Under the pieces are notes generated by a model. That model was given only the letters and a program-made list of their open reading frames with translations, was not told the origin of the DNA and did no database searches. Position numbers and translations under genes: made by a program. From positions 558,001-622,000 of the forward strand of contig CAWBJO010000009.1 in assembly GCA_963789175.1 (NCBI GenBank): a DNA stretch of 64,000 nt. The letters are read 5' to 3'. Position 1 is the first letter of the stretch; every line of letters begins with the position of its first letter. The DNA is from CAWBJO01 sp963789175. GTDB lineage: Bacteria; Pseudomonadota; Alphaproteobacteria; Rhizobiales; Aestuariivirgaceae. This document shows, one piece after another, positions 1 to 9,412 of the stretch.

Positions 1-17
1 CACAGTCCGGAGGTCAC

Positions 18-1896
18 ATGCCATTCTCCCGCCGCTCGGTCGTAAAGCTCCTCGGCGCGAGCGGGCTTTCCCTCCTTCCCGGTTTCAAGCTCATCGGCGC
101 CAGCACCGCCTTCGCCGACGACAAGACCTGGCGGCACGGACTGTCGCTGTTCGGCGAACTCAAATATCCACCCGACTTCCAGCATTTCTCGTACGTGAAC
201 CCGCAGGCCCCCAAGGGCGGCCGCGTCCGGCTCTACGGGATCGGCTCGTTCGACAGCCTCAATCCCTACACCTTCAACGGCGAGTCGATCGGCGTTGCGG
301 CGCAGGACGATCCGCTCTTCACGCCGTCGCTCGACGAGGCGTCCACCGAATACGGCCTCGTCGCCGAGGCCGCGGCGCACGCGGAGGATTTCTCCTGGGT
401 CACCTACCGGCTGCGCCCGGCGGCGCGCTTCCACGACGGCCAGCCGATCAGCGCGGCCGATGCGGTGTGGTCGATGGAGATGCTGAAGCAGTCGCATCCG
501 CAGTACGTCGCCTACTACAAGAACGTGACGCGCGGCGAGCAGACGGGCGAGCGCGAGGTGACGTTCCATTTCTCCGAGAAGGGCAACCGCGAGCTTCCCA
601 ACATCGTCGGCCAGATGCCGGTGCTGCCCAAGCACTGGTGGACGGGCACCACTGCCCAGGGCAAGCAGCGCAACATCGAGCAGACGACGCTCGAGATCCC
701 GCTCGGCTCGGGCCCCTATCGCTGCGTCGAGGTGAAGCCCGGCGCCCAGGTCAAGCTGAAGCGGGTCGAGGACTATTGGGCGAAGGACCTGCCGGTCAAT
801 GTCGGGCAGAACAACTTCGACGAGATCACCTACGAGTTCTTCCTCGACATGTCGGTGGCCTTCGAGGCGTTCAAGGCCGACCGCTACGACTATCGTTTCG
901 AGAACATCGCCAAGAACTGGGCAACGCTCTACAATTTCCCGGCCGTGAAGGCGGGAAAGGTGGTCAAGGAGGAGATCCCCACCAAGAACGCCGAGCCCAT
1001 GCAGTGCTTCGTCCTCAACCTGCGGCGGCCGAAGTTCCAGGATCCGCGGGTGCGGCAAGCCTTCAACCTGGCGTTCAATTTCGAATGGGCGAACGCCAAC
1101 CTGTTCTTCGGCATGTACAAGCGGACGGCGAGCTTCTTCGCCAACTCCGAGCTCGCGGCGACCGGGGTGCCGTCGCCCGAGGAGGCGGCGATCCTGGCGA
1201 CCGTGAAGGACCAGGTGCCGGCCGAGGTGTTCACCGCGGAATACGGAAACCCGGTGAACGGCGACGAGAAGCAGCGGCGCAACAACCTGCGCAAGGCGGC
1301 GCAACTGCTGCAGGAGGCGGGATACACGCAGCAGAAGGAGGGCGGCCGGACGGTGCTCAAGACCGCCGCCGGCGAGATCCTGACCGCCGAGTTCCTGCTC
1401 GACCAGCCGAGCTTCGAGCGCATCGTCATCCCCTACACGCAGGACCTGAAGCGGCTCGGGAATCGCCGCCACGGTCAGGACGATCGACAGCGCCCAGATG
1501 ACGCGCCGCGAGCAGGCTTTCGACTTCGACATCATCTGGACGGGATGGGCGCAGTCGCTGTCGCCCGGCAACGAGCAGCGCGAGTACTGGGGATCGGAGG
1601 CCGCCGACCGCAAGGGCAGCCGCAACCTCGCGGGCATCAAGAACCCGGCGGTCGACGCCCTCATCGAGCGGCTCATCTACGCCACGTCGCGCGCCGACCT
1701 GGTGGCGGCCACCAAGGCGCTCGACCGCGTGCTCCTGTGGAACAACTACGTCGTGCCGATGTGGCACAATCCCATCGAGCCCGTCGCCTACTGGAACCGG
1801 TTCGGCCGGCCGCAGAAGCTTCCCGACTACGCGATCGGCTTCCCGACGATCTGGTGGTACGACGAAGCGAAGGCCGAGAAAGTCAGGAACTCATGA
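18..1896 (+). pseudogene. yejA: YejA-type periplasmic oligopeptide-binding protein, copy 1, with a +1 frameshift
   Basis: Family 5 extracellular solute-binding protein for the YejBEF importer encoded just downstream. The start at 18 follows a good ribosome site (GGAGG). The N-terminus carries a twin-arginine signal (SRRSVVKLL), so Tat export is likely. Residues 1-481 read as a normal SBP. At 1461-1462 an extra A (CTCGGGAATCGCC) shifts the frame; removing one base restores LKRLGIAATVRTID and joins the reading to 1498-1896, which encodes the conserved C-terminus (PMWHNPIEPVAYWNRFGRP) and stops at 1894-1896. The restored protein would be 625 aa, normal for the family. Without correction, translation stays open in the wrong frame for 144 codons and runs into yejA copy 2, giving a 1231-codon reading frame. 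It may be a true mutation or a sequencing error; I cannot tell which. Confidence 0.85.
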
Positions 1897-3713
1897 GGAC
1901 CTGCGCAGGCCCGGTCGCGGGACTTCTTCTCATCGCCACGGCCGGCTCGGCCGGAGCGGAAGCGCGGCACGGCCTGTCGATGTTCGGCGACCTCAAATAC
2001 CCGCCCGACTTCGCGCATTTCGAATATGTGAACCCCGATGCGCCGAAGGGGGGCCGCCTCGTCACCATCGGCACCTCGGGCGTCACCACCTTCGACAGCT
2101 TCAACGGGTACATCCTGAAGGGCGACGCGGCCCAGCAGATCGAGCTGATCTTCGATTCGCTGATGGTCCGGGCGTTCGACGAGCCCGACGCCAAGTACGG
2201 CCTCGTCGCCAGGACCGCCGACGTCGCGGGCGACGGAAAGAGCGTGACCTTCGAGCTCCGGCGGGAGGCCGAATTCGCCGACGGCACGGCGCTGACCGCC
2301 GACGACGTGTGCGACAGCTTCCGCCTCCTCAAGACCGAGGGGCACGAGCGCATCCGCATCACCATCGCCGACGTCACGAGCTGCACCGTGCTCGCAGCCG
2401 ACAAGGTGCGCTACGATTTCAAGGGCGACAACACCCGCGACCTGCCGCTGACGGTGGCGGAGCTGCCGATCTTCTCCAAGGCCTACTACTCGACGCACGA
2501 CTTCACCAAGTCGACGCTCGAGCGGCCGCTCGGCTCCGGCCCCTACCGGATCGGCGACTTCCGGCAGGGCCAGCACGTGAGCTACGTGCGGCGCGACGAC
2601 TACTGGGCGAAGGACCTGCCGGTGAACCGCGGCCAGTACAATTTCGACGAGATCCGCCTGGAATATTTCCGCGACCGGACGGCGGAGGTCGAGGCCCTGA
2701 AGGCGGGCATCCTCGACCTGCGCGAGGAGTTCACCTCGAAATCCTGGGCGCTCGACTACAACATCGCGGCGGTGCGCGAGGGCCGGCTCGTCAAGGAAGA
2801 GCTTCCCGACCAGACCATGTCGGGCGCGCAGGGGTTCTTCATCAACCTGCGGCGCGACAAGTTCGCCGACCCGGCGGTGCGCAAGGCGCTCGACCTGGCG
2901 TTCGATTTCGAATGGTCGAACGCCAACCTGTTCTACGGCGTCTACGAGCGGACCCAGAGCGTGTTCGAGGGCGGCGACCTCAAGGCCTCCGGCCTGCCCG
3001 GGCCGCAGGAGCTCGCCCTCCTCGAACCGTTGAAGGGCGAGGTCAGGCCCGAGGTATTCGGTGCGGCCTACGAGCCGCCGAAGTCCAATGCCAGCGGTTC
3101 GGACCGCCGGCTGCTGAAGGAAGCCTCCGACCTTCTCGACAAGGCAGGGTGGACGGTCAAGAACGGCATGCGCACCAACGCCAAGGGCGAGCGGCTGACG
3201 GTGGAGTTCCTGGAGGACGACAAGTCGTTCGAGCGCGTGATGACGCCCTATCTGCGCAATCTGCGGCTCATCGGCATCGAGGCGACGGTGCGGCTCATCG
3301 ACGAGGCGCAGTTCCAGCAGCGGCTCAAGGACTTCGACTACGACGTCGTCATCCAGCGCTACGTGGTTCCGCAAACACCGGGCGTGGAGCTCAAGAGCCT
3401 GTTCGGATCGGAGTCGGCCATGGCCTCCGGCAGCTACAATCTCGCCGGCATCGCGCTGAAGCCGGTCGATGCGCTGATCGCGCGGATGATCGCGGCGAAG
3501 AACCGCGACGAGCTGCAGTATGCCGGCCGGGCCCTCGACCGCGTGCTGCGGGCGGAGCACTTCTGGGTGCCGCACTGGACGAAGAATTCCTACAACGTCG
3601 TCTACTGGAACCAGTTCGGGCGGCCCGCCGTGAAACCCGCCTACGACCGCGGCATCCTTCTGACGTGGTGGACCGATTCCGCGAAGGCCGCTACCGTGCG
3701 CCGCGGTCCCTAA
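1893..3713 (+). CDS. yejA: YejA-type periplasmic oligopeptide-binding protein, copy 2
   Basis: A 606-aa family 5 extracellular solute-binding protein, paralogous to the copy upstream: both begin the mature part with RHGLS-FG-LKYPPDF, then share YVNP-APKGGR and a YWAKDLPVN motif near the middle. The ATG at 1893 overlaps the stop of copy 1 (ATGA), and the first 22 residues form a Sec-type signal ending near AGSAGAEA, unlike the Tat signal of copy 1. It should deliver oligopeptides or peptide-like compounds to YejBEF; in Escherichia coli the YejABEF system also takes up microcin C. The protein ends at 3713, 26 bases before yejB. The reading frame is intact and full length, so it can probably serve the transporter even if copy 1 is broken. 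Confidence 0.9.
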   Translation: MRTCAGPVAGLLLIATAGSAGAEARHGLSMFGDLKYPPDFAHFEYVNPDAPKGGRLVTIGTSGVTTFDSFNGYILKGDAAQQIELIFDSLMVRAFDEPDAKYGLVARTADVAGDGKSVTFELRREAEFADGTALTADDVCDSFRLLKTEGHERIRITIADVTSCTVLAADKVRYDFKGDNTRDLPLTVAELPIFSKAYYSTHDFTKSTLERPLGSGPYRIGDFRQGQHVSYVRRDDYWAKDLPVNRGQYNFDEIRLEYFRDRTAEVEALKAGILDLREEFTSKSWALDYNIAAVREGRLVKEELPDQTMSGAQGFFINLRRDKFADPAVRKALDLAFDFEWSNANLFYGVYERTQSVFEGGDLKASGLPGPQELALLEPLKGEVRPEVFGAAYEPPKSNASGSDRRLLKEASDLLDKAGWTVKNGMRTNAKGERLTVEFLEDDKSFERVMTPYLRNLRLIGIEATVRLIDEAQFQQRLKDFDYDVVIQRYVVPQTPGVELKSLFGSESAMASGSYNLAGIALKPVDALIARMIAAKNRDELQYAGRALDRVLRAEHFWVPHWTKNSYNVVYWNQFGRPAVKPAYDRGILLTWWTDSAKAATVRRGP

Positions 3714-3739
3714 GAGACCCCGGCAGACAACACGTTCCC

Positions 3740-4849
3740 ATGGGCATCTATATCCTCAAGCGGCTGCTCCTCATGGTGCCCACGCTCATCGGCATCATGC
3801 TGGTGACCTTCGCGGTCATCCAGTTCGCGCCGGGCGGCCCGGTCGAGCGGGTGATCGCCAAGGTGCAGGGCACCGACGTCGACGCCACGGCGCGCATCGG
3901 CGGCTCGGGCAGCGAGACCGGGCCGGCGGCCGACCCGAGCGGCGTCGGCCAGGGAACGGGACCTGTGAAATACCGGGGGGCGCAGGGCCTCGATCCCGAG
4001 TTCATCGCCAAGCTCGAACGCCAGTTCGGCTTCGACAAGCCGGTACACGAGCGCTTCCTCCTCATGATGCGCAACTACCTGACCTTCGACTTCGGAGAGA
4101 GCTATTTCCGCGACGTGTCGGTCATCGACCTCATCCGCGAGAAGATGCCGGTGTCGATCTCGCTCGGCCTGTGGCTGACGCTCATCACCTATCTCGTGTC
4201 GGTGCCGCTCGGCATCGCCAAGGCGGTGCGCGACGGCAGCAGGTTCGACGTATGGTCGAGCGGCGTCATCATCGCCGGCTATGCCATTCCGAGCTTCATC
4301 TTCGCCATCCTGCTCGTGATCCTGTTTTCGGGCGGGTCGTATTTCAGCTGGTTTCCGCTGCGCGGGCTGTCGAGCGACGGAGCCGAGAACTGGCCGTGGT
4401 ACGAGCGCGCCCTCGACTACGCCTGGCACCTGGCACTGCCGCTGTTGGCGCTCGGCGTCAGCTCGTTCGCGACCATGACGCTGCTCACCAAGAACTCGTT
4501 CCTCGACGAGATCAAGAAACAGTACGTGATGACGGCGCGCGCCAAGGGACTGCCGGAGCGGCGCGTCCTCTACGGGCACGTGTTCCGCAACGCGATGCTG
4601 ATCGTGATCGCCGGCTTTCCCGGCGCCTTCATCTCCGCCTTCTTCTCGGGCGCCCTGCTCATCGAGACGATCTTCTCGCTCGATGGGCTGGGACTCCTCG
4701 GCTACAAGGCGATCATCGACCGCGACTACCCGGTCGTCTTCGCGACCGCCTACATCTTCTCGCTGCTCGGGCTGTTCGTCGGCCTGGTCAGCGACCTCAT
4801 CTATACCTGGATCGATCCCCGCATCGATTTCGAGACGCGCGAGGTCTGA
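3740..4849 (+). CDS. yejB: ABC transporter permease YejB
   Basis: Inner-membrane permease of the Yej/Dpp/Opp family, 369 aa. The N-terminus is the typical MGIYILKRLLLMVPTLIGI first membrane helix, followed by a periplasmic stretch with a Gly/Ser/Pro-rich insert (residues about 50-75) and five further hydrophobic segments. The EAA coupling loop is visible as TARAKGLPERRVLYGHV, and the C-terminus ends with the usual YTWIDPRIDF motif. It pairs with YejE to form the channel for substrates handed over by the YejA proteins. The gene starts 26 bases after yejA copy 2 and ends 6 bases before yejE, so the genes are almost certainly one operon. Confidence 0.94.
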   Translation: MGIYILKRLLLMVPTLIGIMLVTFAVIQFAPGGPVERVIAKVQGTDVDATARIGGSGSETGPAADPSGVGQGTGPVKYRGAQGLDPEFIAKLERQFGFDKPVHERFLLMMRNYLTFDFGESYFRDVSVIDLIREKMPVSISLGLWLTLITYLVSVPLGIAKAVRDGSRFDVWSSGVIIAGYAIPSFIFAILLVILFSGGSYFSWFPLRGLSSDGAENWPWYERALDYAWHLALPLLALGVSSFATMTLLTKNSFLDEIKKQYVMTARAKGLPERRVLYGHVFRNAMLIVIAGFPGAFISAFFSGALLIETIFSLDGLGLLGYKAIIDRDYPVVFATAYIFSLLGLFVGLVSDLIYTWIDPRIDFETREV

Positions 4850-4855
4850 GGGCTC

Positions 4856-5971
4856 ATGGCAAAGGCCCCGCGCCGGCCCTTCCTCACCGGCATCAACCTC
4901 AGGCGCTGGCAGCTCTTCAAGGCGAACCGGCGCGGCTACGTGTCGACGGTGCTGTTCGTCGCGCTCTTCGCATTCAGCCTGGTCGCCGATTTCATCACCA
5001 ACGACCGGCCGCTCCTCGTCTCGTACAAAGGCGAGCATTACTATCCGGTGTTCAAGGACTACCCGGAGTCGGTGTTCGGCGGCTTCCTCGCCCAAACCGA
5101 TTTCCGCGATCCATTCATCCAGGACGAGGTCAAGGCCAACGGATGGATCATCTGGCCGCCGATTCGCTACAGCTACCAGACCGTCAACAACGAACTGCCG
5201 ACGCCGGCGCCGTCGAAGCCGGCCTTCCTGCTAAGCGACGAGGAGGCGTGCGCGAAGTACCCGCAAGGCGTCGCCGATCCCAACTGCACGGCCGGAAACA
5301 TGAACTGGCTCGGCACCGACGACCAGGGCCGCGACGTGGTCGCGCGCCTCATCTACGGCTTCCGCATCTCGGTCCTGTTCGGCCTCATCCTCACGGTGCT
5401 GTCATCCATCGTCGGCATCGCGGCGGGCGCCGTGCAGGGTTATTTCGGCGGCGTGCTCGACCTCCTGTTCCAGCGGTTCATCGAGATCTGGACGTCGGTG
5501 CCGACGCTCTACCTGCTCATCATCCTGTCGGCGTTCTTCGTGCCGAGCTTCTGGCTGCTGCTCGGGCTGCTGCTGCTGTTTTCGTGGACGGCGCTGGTCG
5601 GCGTGGTGCGCGCCGAGTTCCTCCGGGCGCGAAACTTCGAATACGTCCGGGCGGCGCGGGCGCTCGGCCTCGGCAACACGAAGATCATGTTCAAGCATGT
5701 GCTGCCGAACGCCATGGTCGCGTCGATCACCTTCATGCCGTTCGTGGTGTCGGGTTCAATCACCGCCCTCACGTCCCTCGACTTCCTGGGCTTCGGCCTG
5801 CCGCCCGGATCGCCGTCGCTCGGCGAACTCCTCGCCCAGGGCAAGAACAACCTGCAGGCTCCGTGGCTCGGGATCATGGGCTTCGCGATCGTGTCGCTCA
5901 TGCTGTCGCTCCTGGTGTTCGTGGGCGAGGCGGTGCGCGACGCCTTCGATCCGAGGAAGACATTTCGATGA
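4856..5971 (+). CDS. yejE: ABC transporter permease YejE
   Basis: Second inner-membrane permease of the importer, 371 aa. It has a cytoplasmic N-terminus with NLRRWQLFKANRRGY, a first helix at about residues 28-45, a long periplasmic region of about 100 residues typical of YejE (with YYPVFKDYPE-VFGGFLAQTDFRDP), then the GTDDQGRDVVAR signature that opens the DppC/OppC-type transmembrane domain. The EAA loop is RALGLGNTKIMFKHVLPNA. The C-terminus (EAVRDAFDPRKTFR) overlaps the start of yejF by an ATGA. The length and the large periplasmic insert distinguish it from ordinary DppC. Confidence 0.94.
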   Translation: MAKAPRRPFLTGINLRRWQLFKANRRGYVSTVLFVALFAFSLVADFITNDRPLLVSYKGEHYYPVFKDYPESVFGGFLAQTDFRDPFIQDEVKANGWIIWPPIRYSYQTVNNELPTPAPSKPAFLLSDEEACAKYPQGVADPNCTAGNMNWLGTDDQGRDVVARLIYGFRISVLFGLILTVLSSIVGIAAGAVQGYFGGVLDLLFQRFIEIWTSVPTLYLLIILSAFFVPSFWLLLGLLLLFSWTALVGVVRAEFLRARNFEYVRAARALGLGNTKIMFKHVLPNAMVASITFMPFVVSGSITALTSLDFLGFGLPPGSPSLGELLAQGKNNLQAPWLGIMGFAIVSLMLSLLVFVGEAVRDAFDPRKTFR

Positions 5972-7608
5972 AGGCCGATCGCGAACCGAAGCTGCTCGAG
6001 GTCAAGGACCTGTCGGTCGAGTTCCGCCAGGGCGAGCAGACGACGCTCGCCGTCGACCGCGTCTCGTTCGCGATCGCCAAGGGTGAAACCCTGGCGCTGG
6101 TCGGCGAATCGGGCTCGGGCAAGTCGGTGACGGCGCTGTCGATCCTGAAGCTCCTGCCCTATCCCGCCGCCTCGCACCCTTCGGGCAGCATCCGCTTCAA
6201 TGGAGAGGAGCTTCTCGATTCGGACGAATCGGATCTCCGGCGGGTGCGCGGCAACGACATCACCATGGTGTTCCAGGAACCCATGACGTCGCTCAATCCG
6301 CTGCACACGGTCGAGCAGCAGATCAGCGAGATCATCGACCTCCATTCGCCGCTGCGCGGGGAGAAGAAGCGGGCGCGGGTGCTCGAGCTCCTGGAGAAGG
6401 TCGGCATCCGCGACCCTGCCGGCCGGCTCGACGCCTATCCCCACCAGCTGTCGGGGGGCCAACGGCAGCGGGTGATGATCGCCATGGCGCTCGCCAACAA
6501 TCCGGACCTCCTGATCGCCGACGAGCCGACGACGGCGCTCGACGTGACGGTGCAGGCGCAGATCCTCGAGCTCCTGAAGGCGCTGCAGAAGGAATTCGGG
6601 ATGGCGATGCTGCTCATCACCCACGACCTCGGCATCGTCCGCCACATGGCGCAGACGGTGTGCGTCATGCAGCGCGGCCGCATCGTCGAGGCGGGAGCGA
6701 CCGAGAAGGTCTACGGCAAGCCCCAGCATGCCTACACGAAGATGCTGCTCGCCGCCGAGCCGAAGGGCGAGCCGCCGGCCGCCAGCCCGACGGCGCCGAT
6801 CGTGGTCGAGACCGACAAGCTCAAAGTGTGGTTCCCCATCAAGCGCGGCTTCTTCCGGCGGACGGTCGGGCACGTCAAGGCGGTCGACGGCGTGTCGGTG
6901 GCGGTCCGGCAGGGGCAGACGCTGGGCGTGGTCGGAGAGTCCGGCTCCGGCAAGACGACGCTCGGGCTCGCCATCCTGCGCCTCATCAGCTCGGAGGGGC
7001 CAATCCTCTATCTCGGCAAGCGCATCGACGGTTTCGATTCCGGCGAAATGCGGCCGCTGCGCCGGCACATGCAGGTCGTGTTCCAGGACCCCTACGGGTC
7101 GCTGTCGCCGCGACTGTCGATCCGCCAGATCGTCGAAGAAGGCCTGGCGATCCAGCTGAAGAGCCTGACGCCGGAGCAGCGCGACGAGCGGGTCGCCCAG
7201 GCGCTGAACGAGGTCGGCATCGACCCGAAGTCGATGGACCGCTACCCGCACGAATTCTCAGGCGGCCAGCGACAACGCATCGCGGTGGCGCGGGCGCTCG
7301 CCCTCGAGCCGCGCTTCGTGATGCTGGACGAGCCGACGAGCGCCCTCGACATGTCGGTGCAGGCGCAGATCGTCGACCTGCTGCGGGCGCTGCAGAAGAA
7401 GCACGACCTCGCCTATCTGTTCATCAGCCACGACCTCAGGGTGATCCGGGCGCTGTCGAACCACGTGGTCGTCATGCGCAACGGGGTGATCGTCGAGGAA
7501 GGCGCGACGGTCGACCTCTTCGCGCGGCCCAAGACAGCCTACACCAAGGCGCTCATCGCCGCCGCCCTGCACCTGCAGACGGCGCCGAAGGACGTGGTGC
7601 GGCAATAG
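5968..7608 (+). CDS. yejF: ABC transporter ATP-binding protein YejF (two fused cassettes)
   Basis: A 546-aa protein with two complete ABC ATPase cassettes in one chain, which power YejBE. The first cassette has Walker A GESGSGKS at about residues 46-53, signature LSGGQRQRV and Walker B LLIADEPTTALD; the second has GESGSGKTT near 325, FSGGQRQRI and FVMLDEPTSALD. Both are followed by the H-loop (THDLGIVR and SHDLRVIR), so both look catalytically competent. The ATG at 5968 overlaps the yejE stop (ATGA), implying translational coupling. Fourteen bases separate it from the next gene. Confidence 0.95.
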   Translation: MKADREPKLLEVKDLSVEFRQGEQTTLAVDRVSFAIAKGETLALVGESGSGKSVTALSILKLLPYPAASHPSGSIRFNGEELLDSDESDLRRVRGNDITMVFQEPMTSLNPLHTVEQQISEIIDLHSPLRGEKKRARVLELLEKVGIRDPAGRLDAYPHQLSGGQRQRVMIAMALANNPDLLIADEPTTALDVTVQAQILELLKALQKEFGMAMLLITHDLGIVRHMAQTVCVMQRGRIVEAGATEKVYGKPQHAYTKMLLAAEPKGEPPAASPTAPIVVETDKLKVWFPIKRGFFRRTVGHVKAVDGVSVAVRQGQTLGVVGESGSGKTTLGLAILRLISSEGPILYLGKRIDGFDSGEMRPLRRHMQVVFQDPYGSLSPRLSIRQIVEEGLAIQLKSLTPEQRDERVAQALNEVGIDPKSMDRYPHEFSGGQRQRIAVARALALEPRFVMLDEPTSALDMSVQAQIVDLLRALQKKHDLAYLFISHDLRVIRALSNHVVVMRNGVIVEEGATVDLFARPKTAYTKALIAAALHLQTAPKDVVRQ

Positions 7609-7622
7609 ATCGGAGCAACCCC

Positions 7623-8567
7623 ATGGCCATCGCCTACCTGCTCACCGGCTGGAAGATCGAACCGTGGATCGAGGCGATGCGCCATCTGCGGCCGCAGATG
7701 GACGTGCGCATCCATCCCGACCGGATGGGCCGGAAATCGGACATCGCCTACGCCGTCGCGTGGCTGCCGCCGAAGAACGTGCTCAAGGAGCTGCCGAACC
7801 TCAAGGTGATCTTCTCGCTCGGCGCCGGCGTCGATGCGATCATGAGCGACCCGACGCTTCCCGACCTGCCGGTGGTGCGCGTCGTCGAACCCGACCTCAC
7901 CATGCGGATGAGCGAGCATGTCGTGATGCACGTGCTCATGCACCACCGCCAGCAGAGACGCATCGAAGCGAACGAGGCGAAGAGGGTGTGGGACTCGTTC
8001 CCGACGCATGCGGCAAGCGACCTCCAGGTCGGCGTCATGGGGCTCGGCGTGCTCGGCCAGGATGCGGCCTCGAAGCTCGCCCATCTCGGCTTCCGGGTCT
8101 CGGGCTGGAGCCTGACGCACAAGACGCTCGCCGGCGTCACCTCCTATGCCGGCATGGCGGAGCTCGACCGGTTCCTTGCCGACACCGACATCCTGGTCGT
8201 GCTGATGCCGCTCACCACCGACACCAGGGGCATGATCGATGCGGGACTGATCGGCAAGCTGTCGCGCAAGGGGCCGTTCGGCGCACCCATCCTCATCAAT
8301 GTCGGGCGCGGCGGGCTGCACGTCGAGGCGGACGTCATCAAGTGCCTGAAATCGGGAGCGCTCTACGCCGCCTCGCTCGACGTTTTCGAGACCGAGCCGC
8401 TACCGGCGGCGAGCCCGCTATGGTCGATGCCCAACGTCTACGTGACGCCACACCTCGCCGCCGATTCGGATGCGCTCACCATCACCCGCTACGTCCTTGG
8501 GCAGATCGACAACCACGAGAGCGGACGGCCGCTCGACAACGTGGTGGACCGGCTACGCGGCTACTGA
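7623..8567 (+). CDS. ghrA: Glyoxylate/hydroxypyruvate reductase (D-2-hydroxyacid dehydrogenase family)
   Basis: NAD(P)H-dependent reductase of 314 aa, reducing 2-oxoacids such as glyoxylate and hydroxypyruvate to hydroxyacids in the cytosol. The Rossmann motif GVMGLGVLGQDAA lies near residue 140, the catalytic Arg sits in LINVGRGG, the Glu in DVFETEPLP and the His in VTPHLAADS, all in the expected order. The fold matches the E. coli GhrA subgroup (short N-terminal catalytic lobe) rather than PGDH. It follows yejF by 14 bases and is probably co-transcribed; a metabolic link to peptide uptake is not obvious. Its last 7 bases overlap the convergent NlpC/P60 gene. Confidence 0.88.
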   Translation: MAIAYLLTGWKIEPWIEAMRHLRPQMDVRIHPDRMGRKSDIAYAVAWLPPKNVLKELPNLKVIFSLGAGVDAIMSDPTLPDLPVVRVVEPDLTMRMSEHVVMHVLMHHRQQRRIEANEAKRVWDSFPTHAASDLQVGVMGLGVLGQDAASKLAHLGFRVSGWSLTHKTLAGVTSYAGMAELDRFLADTDILVVLMPLTTDTRGMIDAGLIGKLSRKGPFGAPILINVGRGGLHVEADVIKCLKSGALYAASLDVFETEPLPAASPLWSMPNVYVTPHLAADSDALTITRYVLGQIDNHESGRPLDNVVDRLRGY

Positions 8568-9400
8568 AGCCGGCGCACGCCGCCAAGCGCGGTGCCGCTC
8601 GCCGCGATGCGGGCGATGGCGGCGTCGGCAGGCTCGACCACCACCTGCATGTGGAAACCGTTGGCATGCAGCAGGCGCGCGGCATCGACCATGATGCCGA
8701 CATGGCCCTTCCAGAACAGAAGATCGCCGCGCCGCAGGGCGCCGAGGTCGTTGAGCGCGATACCGAGCTCGCGCTCCTGCATGTCGGTGTCGCGCGGGCA
8801 GGTGCGGCCGGCGGCGTGCAGCGCGGTCTGCAGTAGGCCCGAGCAGTCGAGGCCGGCAGCCGTCTTGCCGCCCCACAGATATGGTGCGTGGAGAAACGTC
8901 TCGGCGACGGCGACGAAGTCGGCCTCCCTGGCGGAGACGGGCTTGAGGTGGGTCGCGATCACGAAGCGCCCGTTGCGAAGGCGTGCGAAGCGTTCGCCAG
9001 TCTCGATCACCTCGAGCCGGGCGTTGAGCGGCAGCGCCACTTCGGGCGCCGACTTTATGTCGGGCGCCGGGTACATGAAGGTCCATGGGACGGCGATGCG
9101 ATGGGTGGGGCTGGAAATCTCGCGCGACAGGCTCGATGCCGGGACATATCCGACATAGCCGTCGGCGGAGGCCTTGACCCACGCCCAGCCCTCGGTCGTC
9201 TCGAACACCTTGACGCGCTCGCCATGGAGCAGCTCGGTCGTGCGCCTTGCATCGAAGCGCGGTTCGGCGCGCATGGGCGCCACGGGCTCGGCGACCTCGT
9301 GAAGATTGCCCGAAACGTAGCGCCCCGCGTCGACCGTGCCGCGCAGCGCCTCGTCAGCGAGATCGGCGCGGTAGGCGTTGAGACGCAGATCGAGGTCCAT
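8561..9400 (-). CDS. SH3-domain NlpC/P60 family cell-wall peptidase
   Basis: A 279-aa protein with bacterial SH3-like repeats in the N-terminal half (RTTELLHGERVKVFE, DGYVGYVPASSL, then a second module around LNARLEVIETGERF) and a C-terminal NlpC/P60 domain. The catalytic Cys is in AGLDCSGLLQ and the His in WKGHVGIMVD. Such enzymes cut D-Glu-diaminopimelate bonds in peptidoglycan stem peptides. No Sec signal is evident: the protein begins MDLDLRLNAYRADLADEAL, as in cytoplasmic homologues that recycle muropeptides, so a location in the cytoplasm is more likely than export. It sits 12 bases after the MarR-like gene. The neighbouring M17 aminopeptidase would fit a shared peptide-recycling role, but that is inference. 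Confidence 0.85.
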   Translation of the reverse strand: MDLDLRLNAYRADLADEALRGTVDAGRYVSGNLHEVAEPVAPMRAEPRFDARRTTELLHGERVKVFETTEGWAWVKASADGYVGYVPASSLSREISSPTHRIAVPWTFMYPAPDIKSAPEVALPLNARLEVIETGERFARLRNGRFVIATHLKPVSAREADFVAVAETFLHAPYLWGGKTAAGLDCSGLLQTALHAAGRTCPRDTDMQERELGIALNDLGALRRGDLLFWKGHVGIMVDAARLLHANGFHMQVVVEPADAAIARIAASGTALGGVRRLQ

Positions 9401-9412
9401 ATCGTCCTTTCC

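Noticed and set aside
18..3713. A single 1231-aa protein covering both yejA copies
   Set aside because: Codons 482-625 read in the wrong frame (Arg/Gly-rich, no family similarity) and an internal signal peptide follows; it is a product of the frameshift, not a designed fusion.
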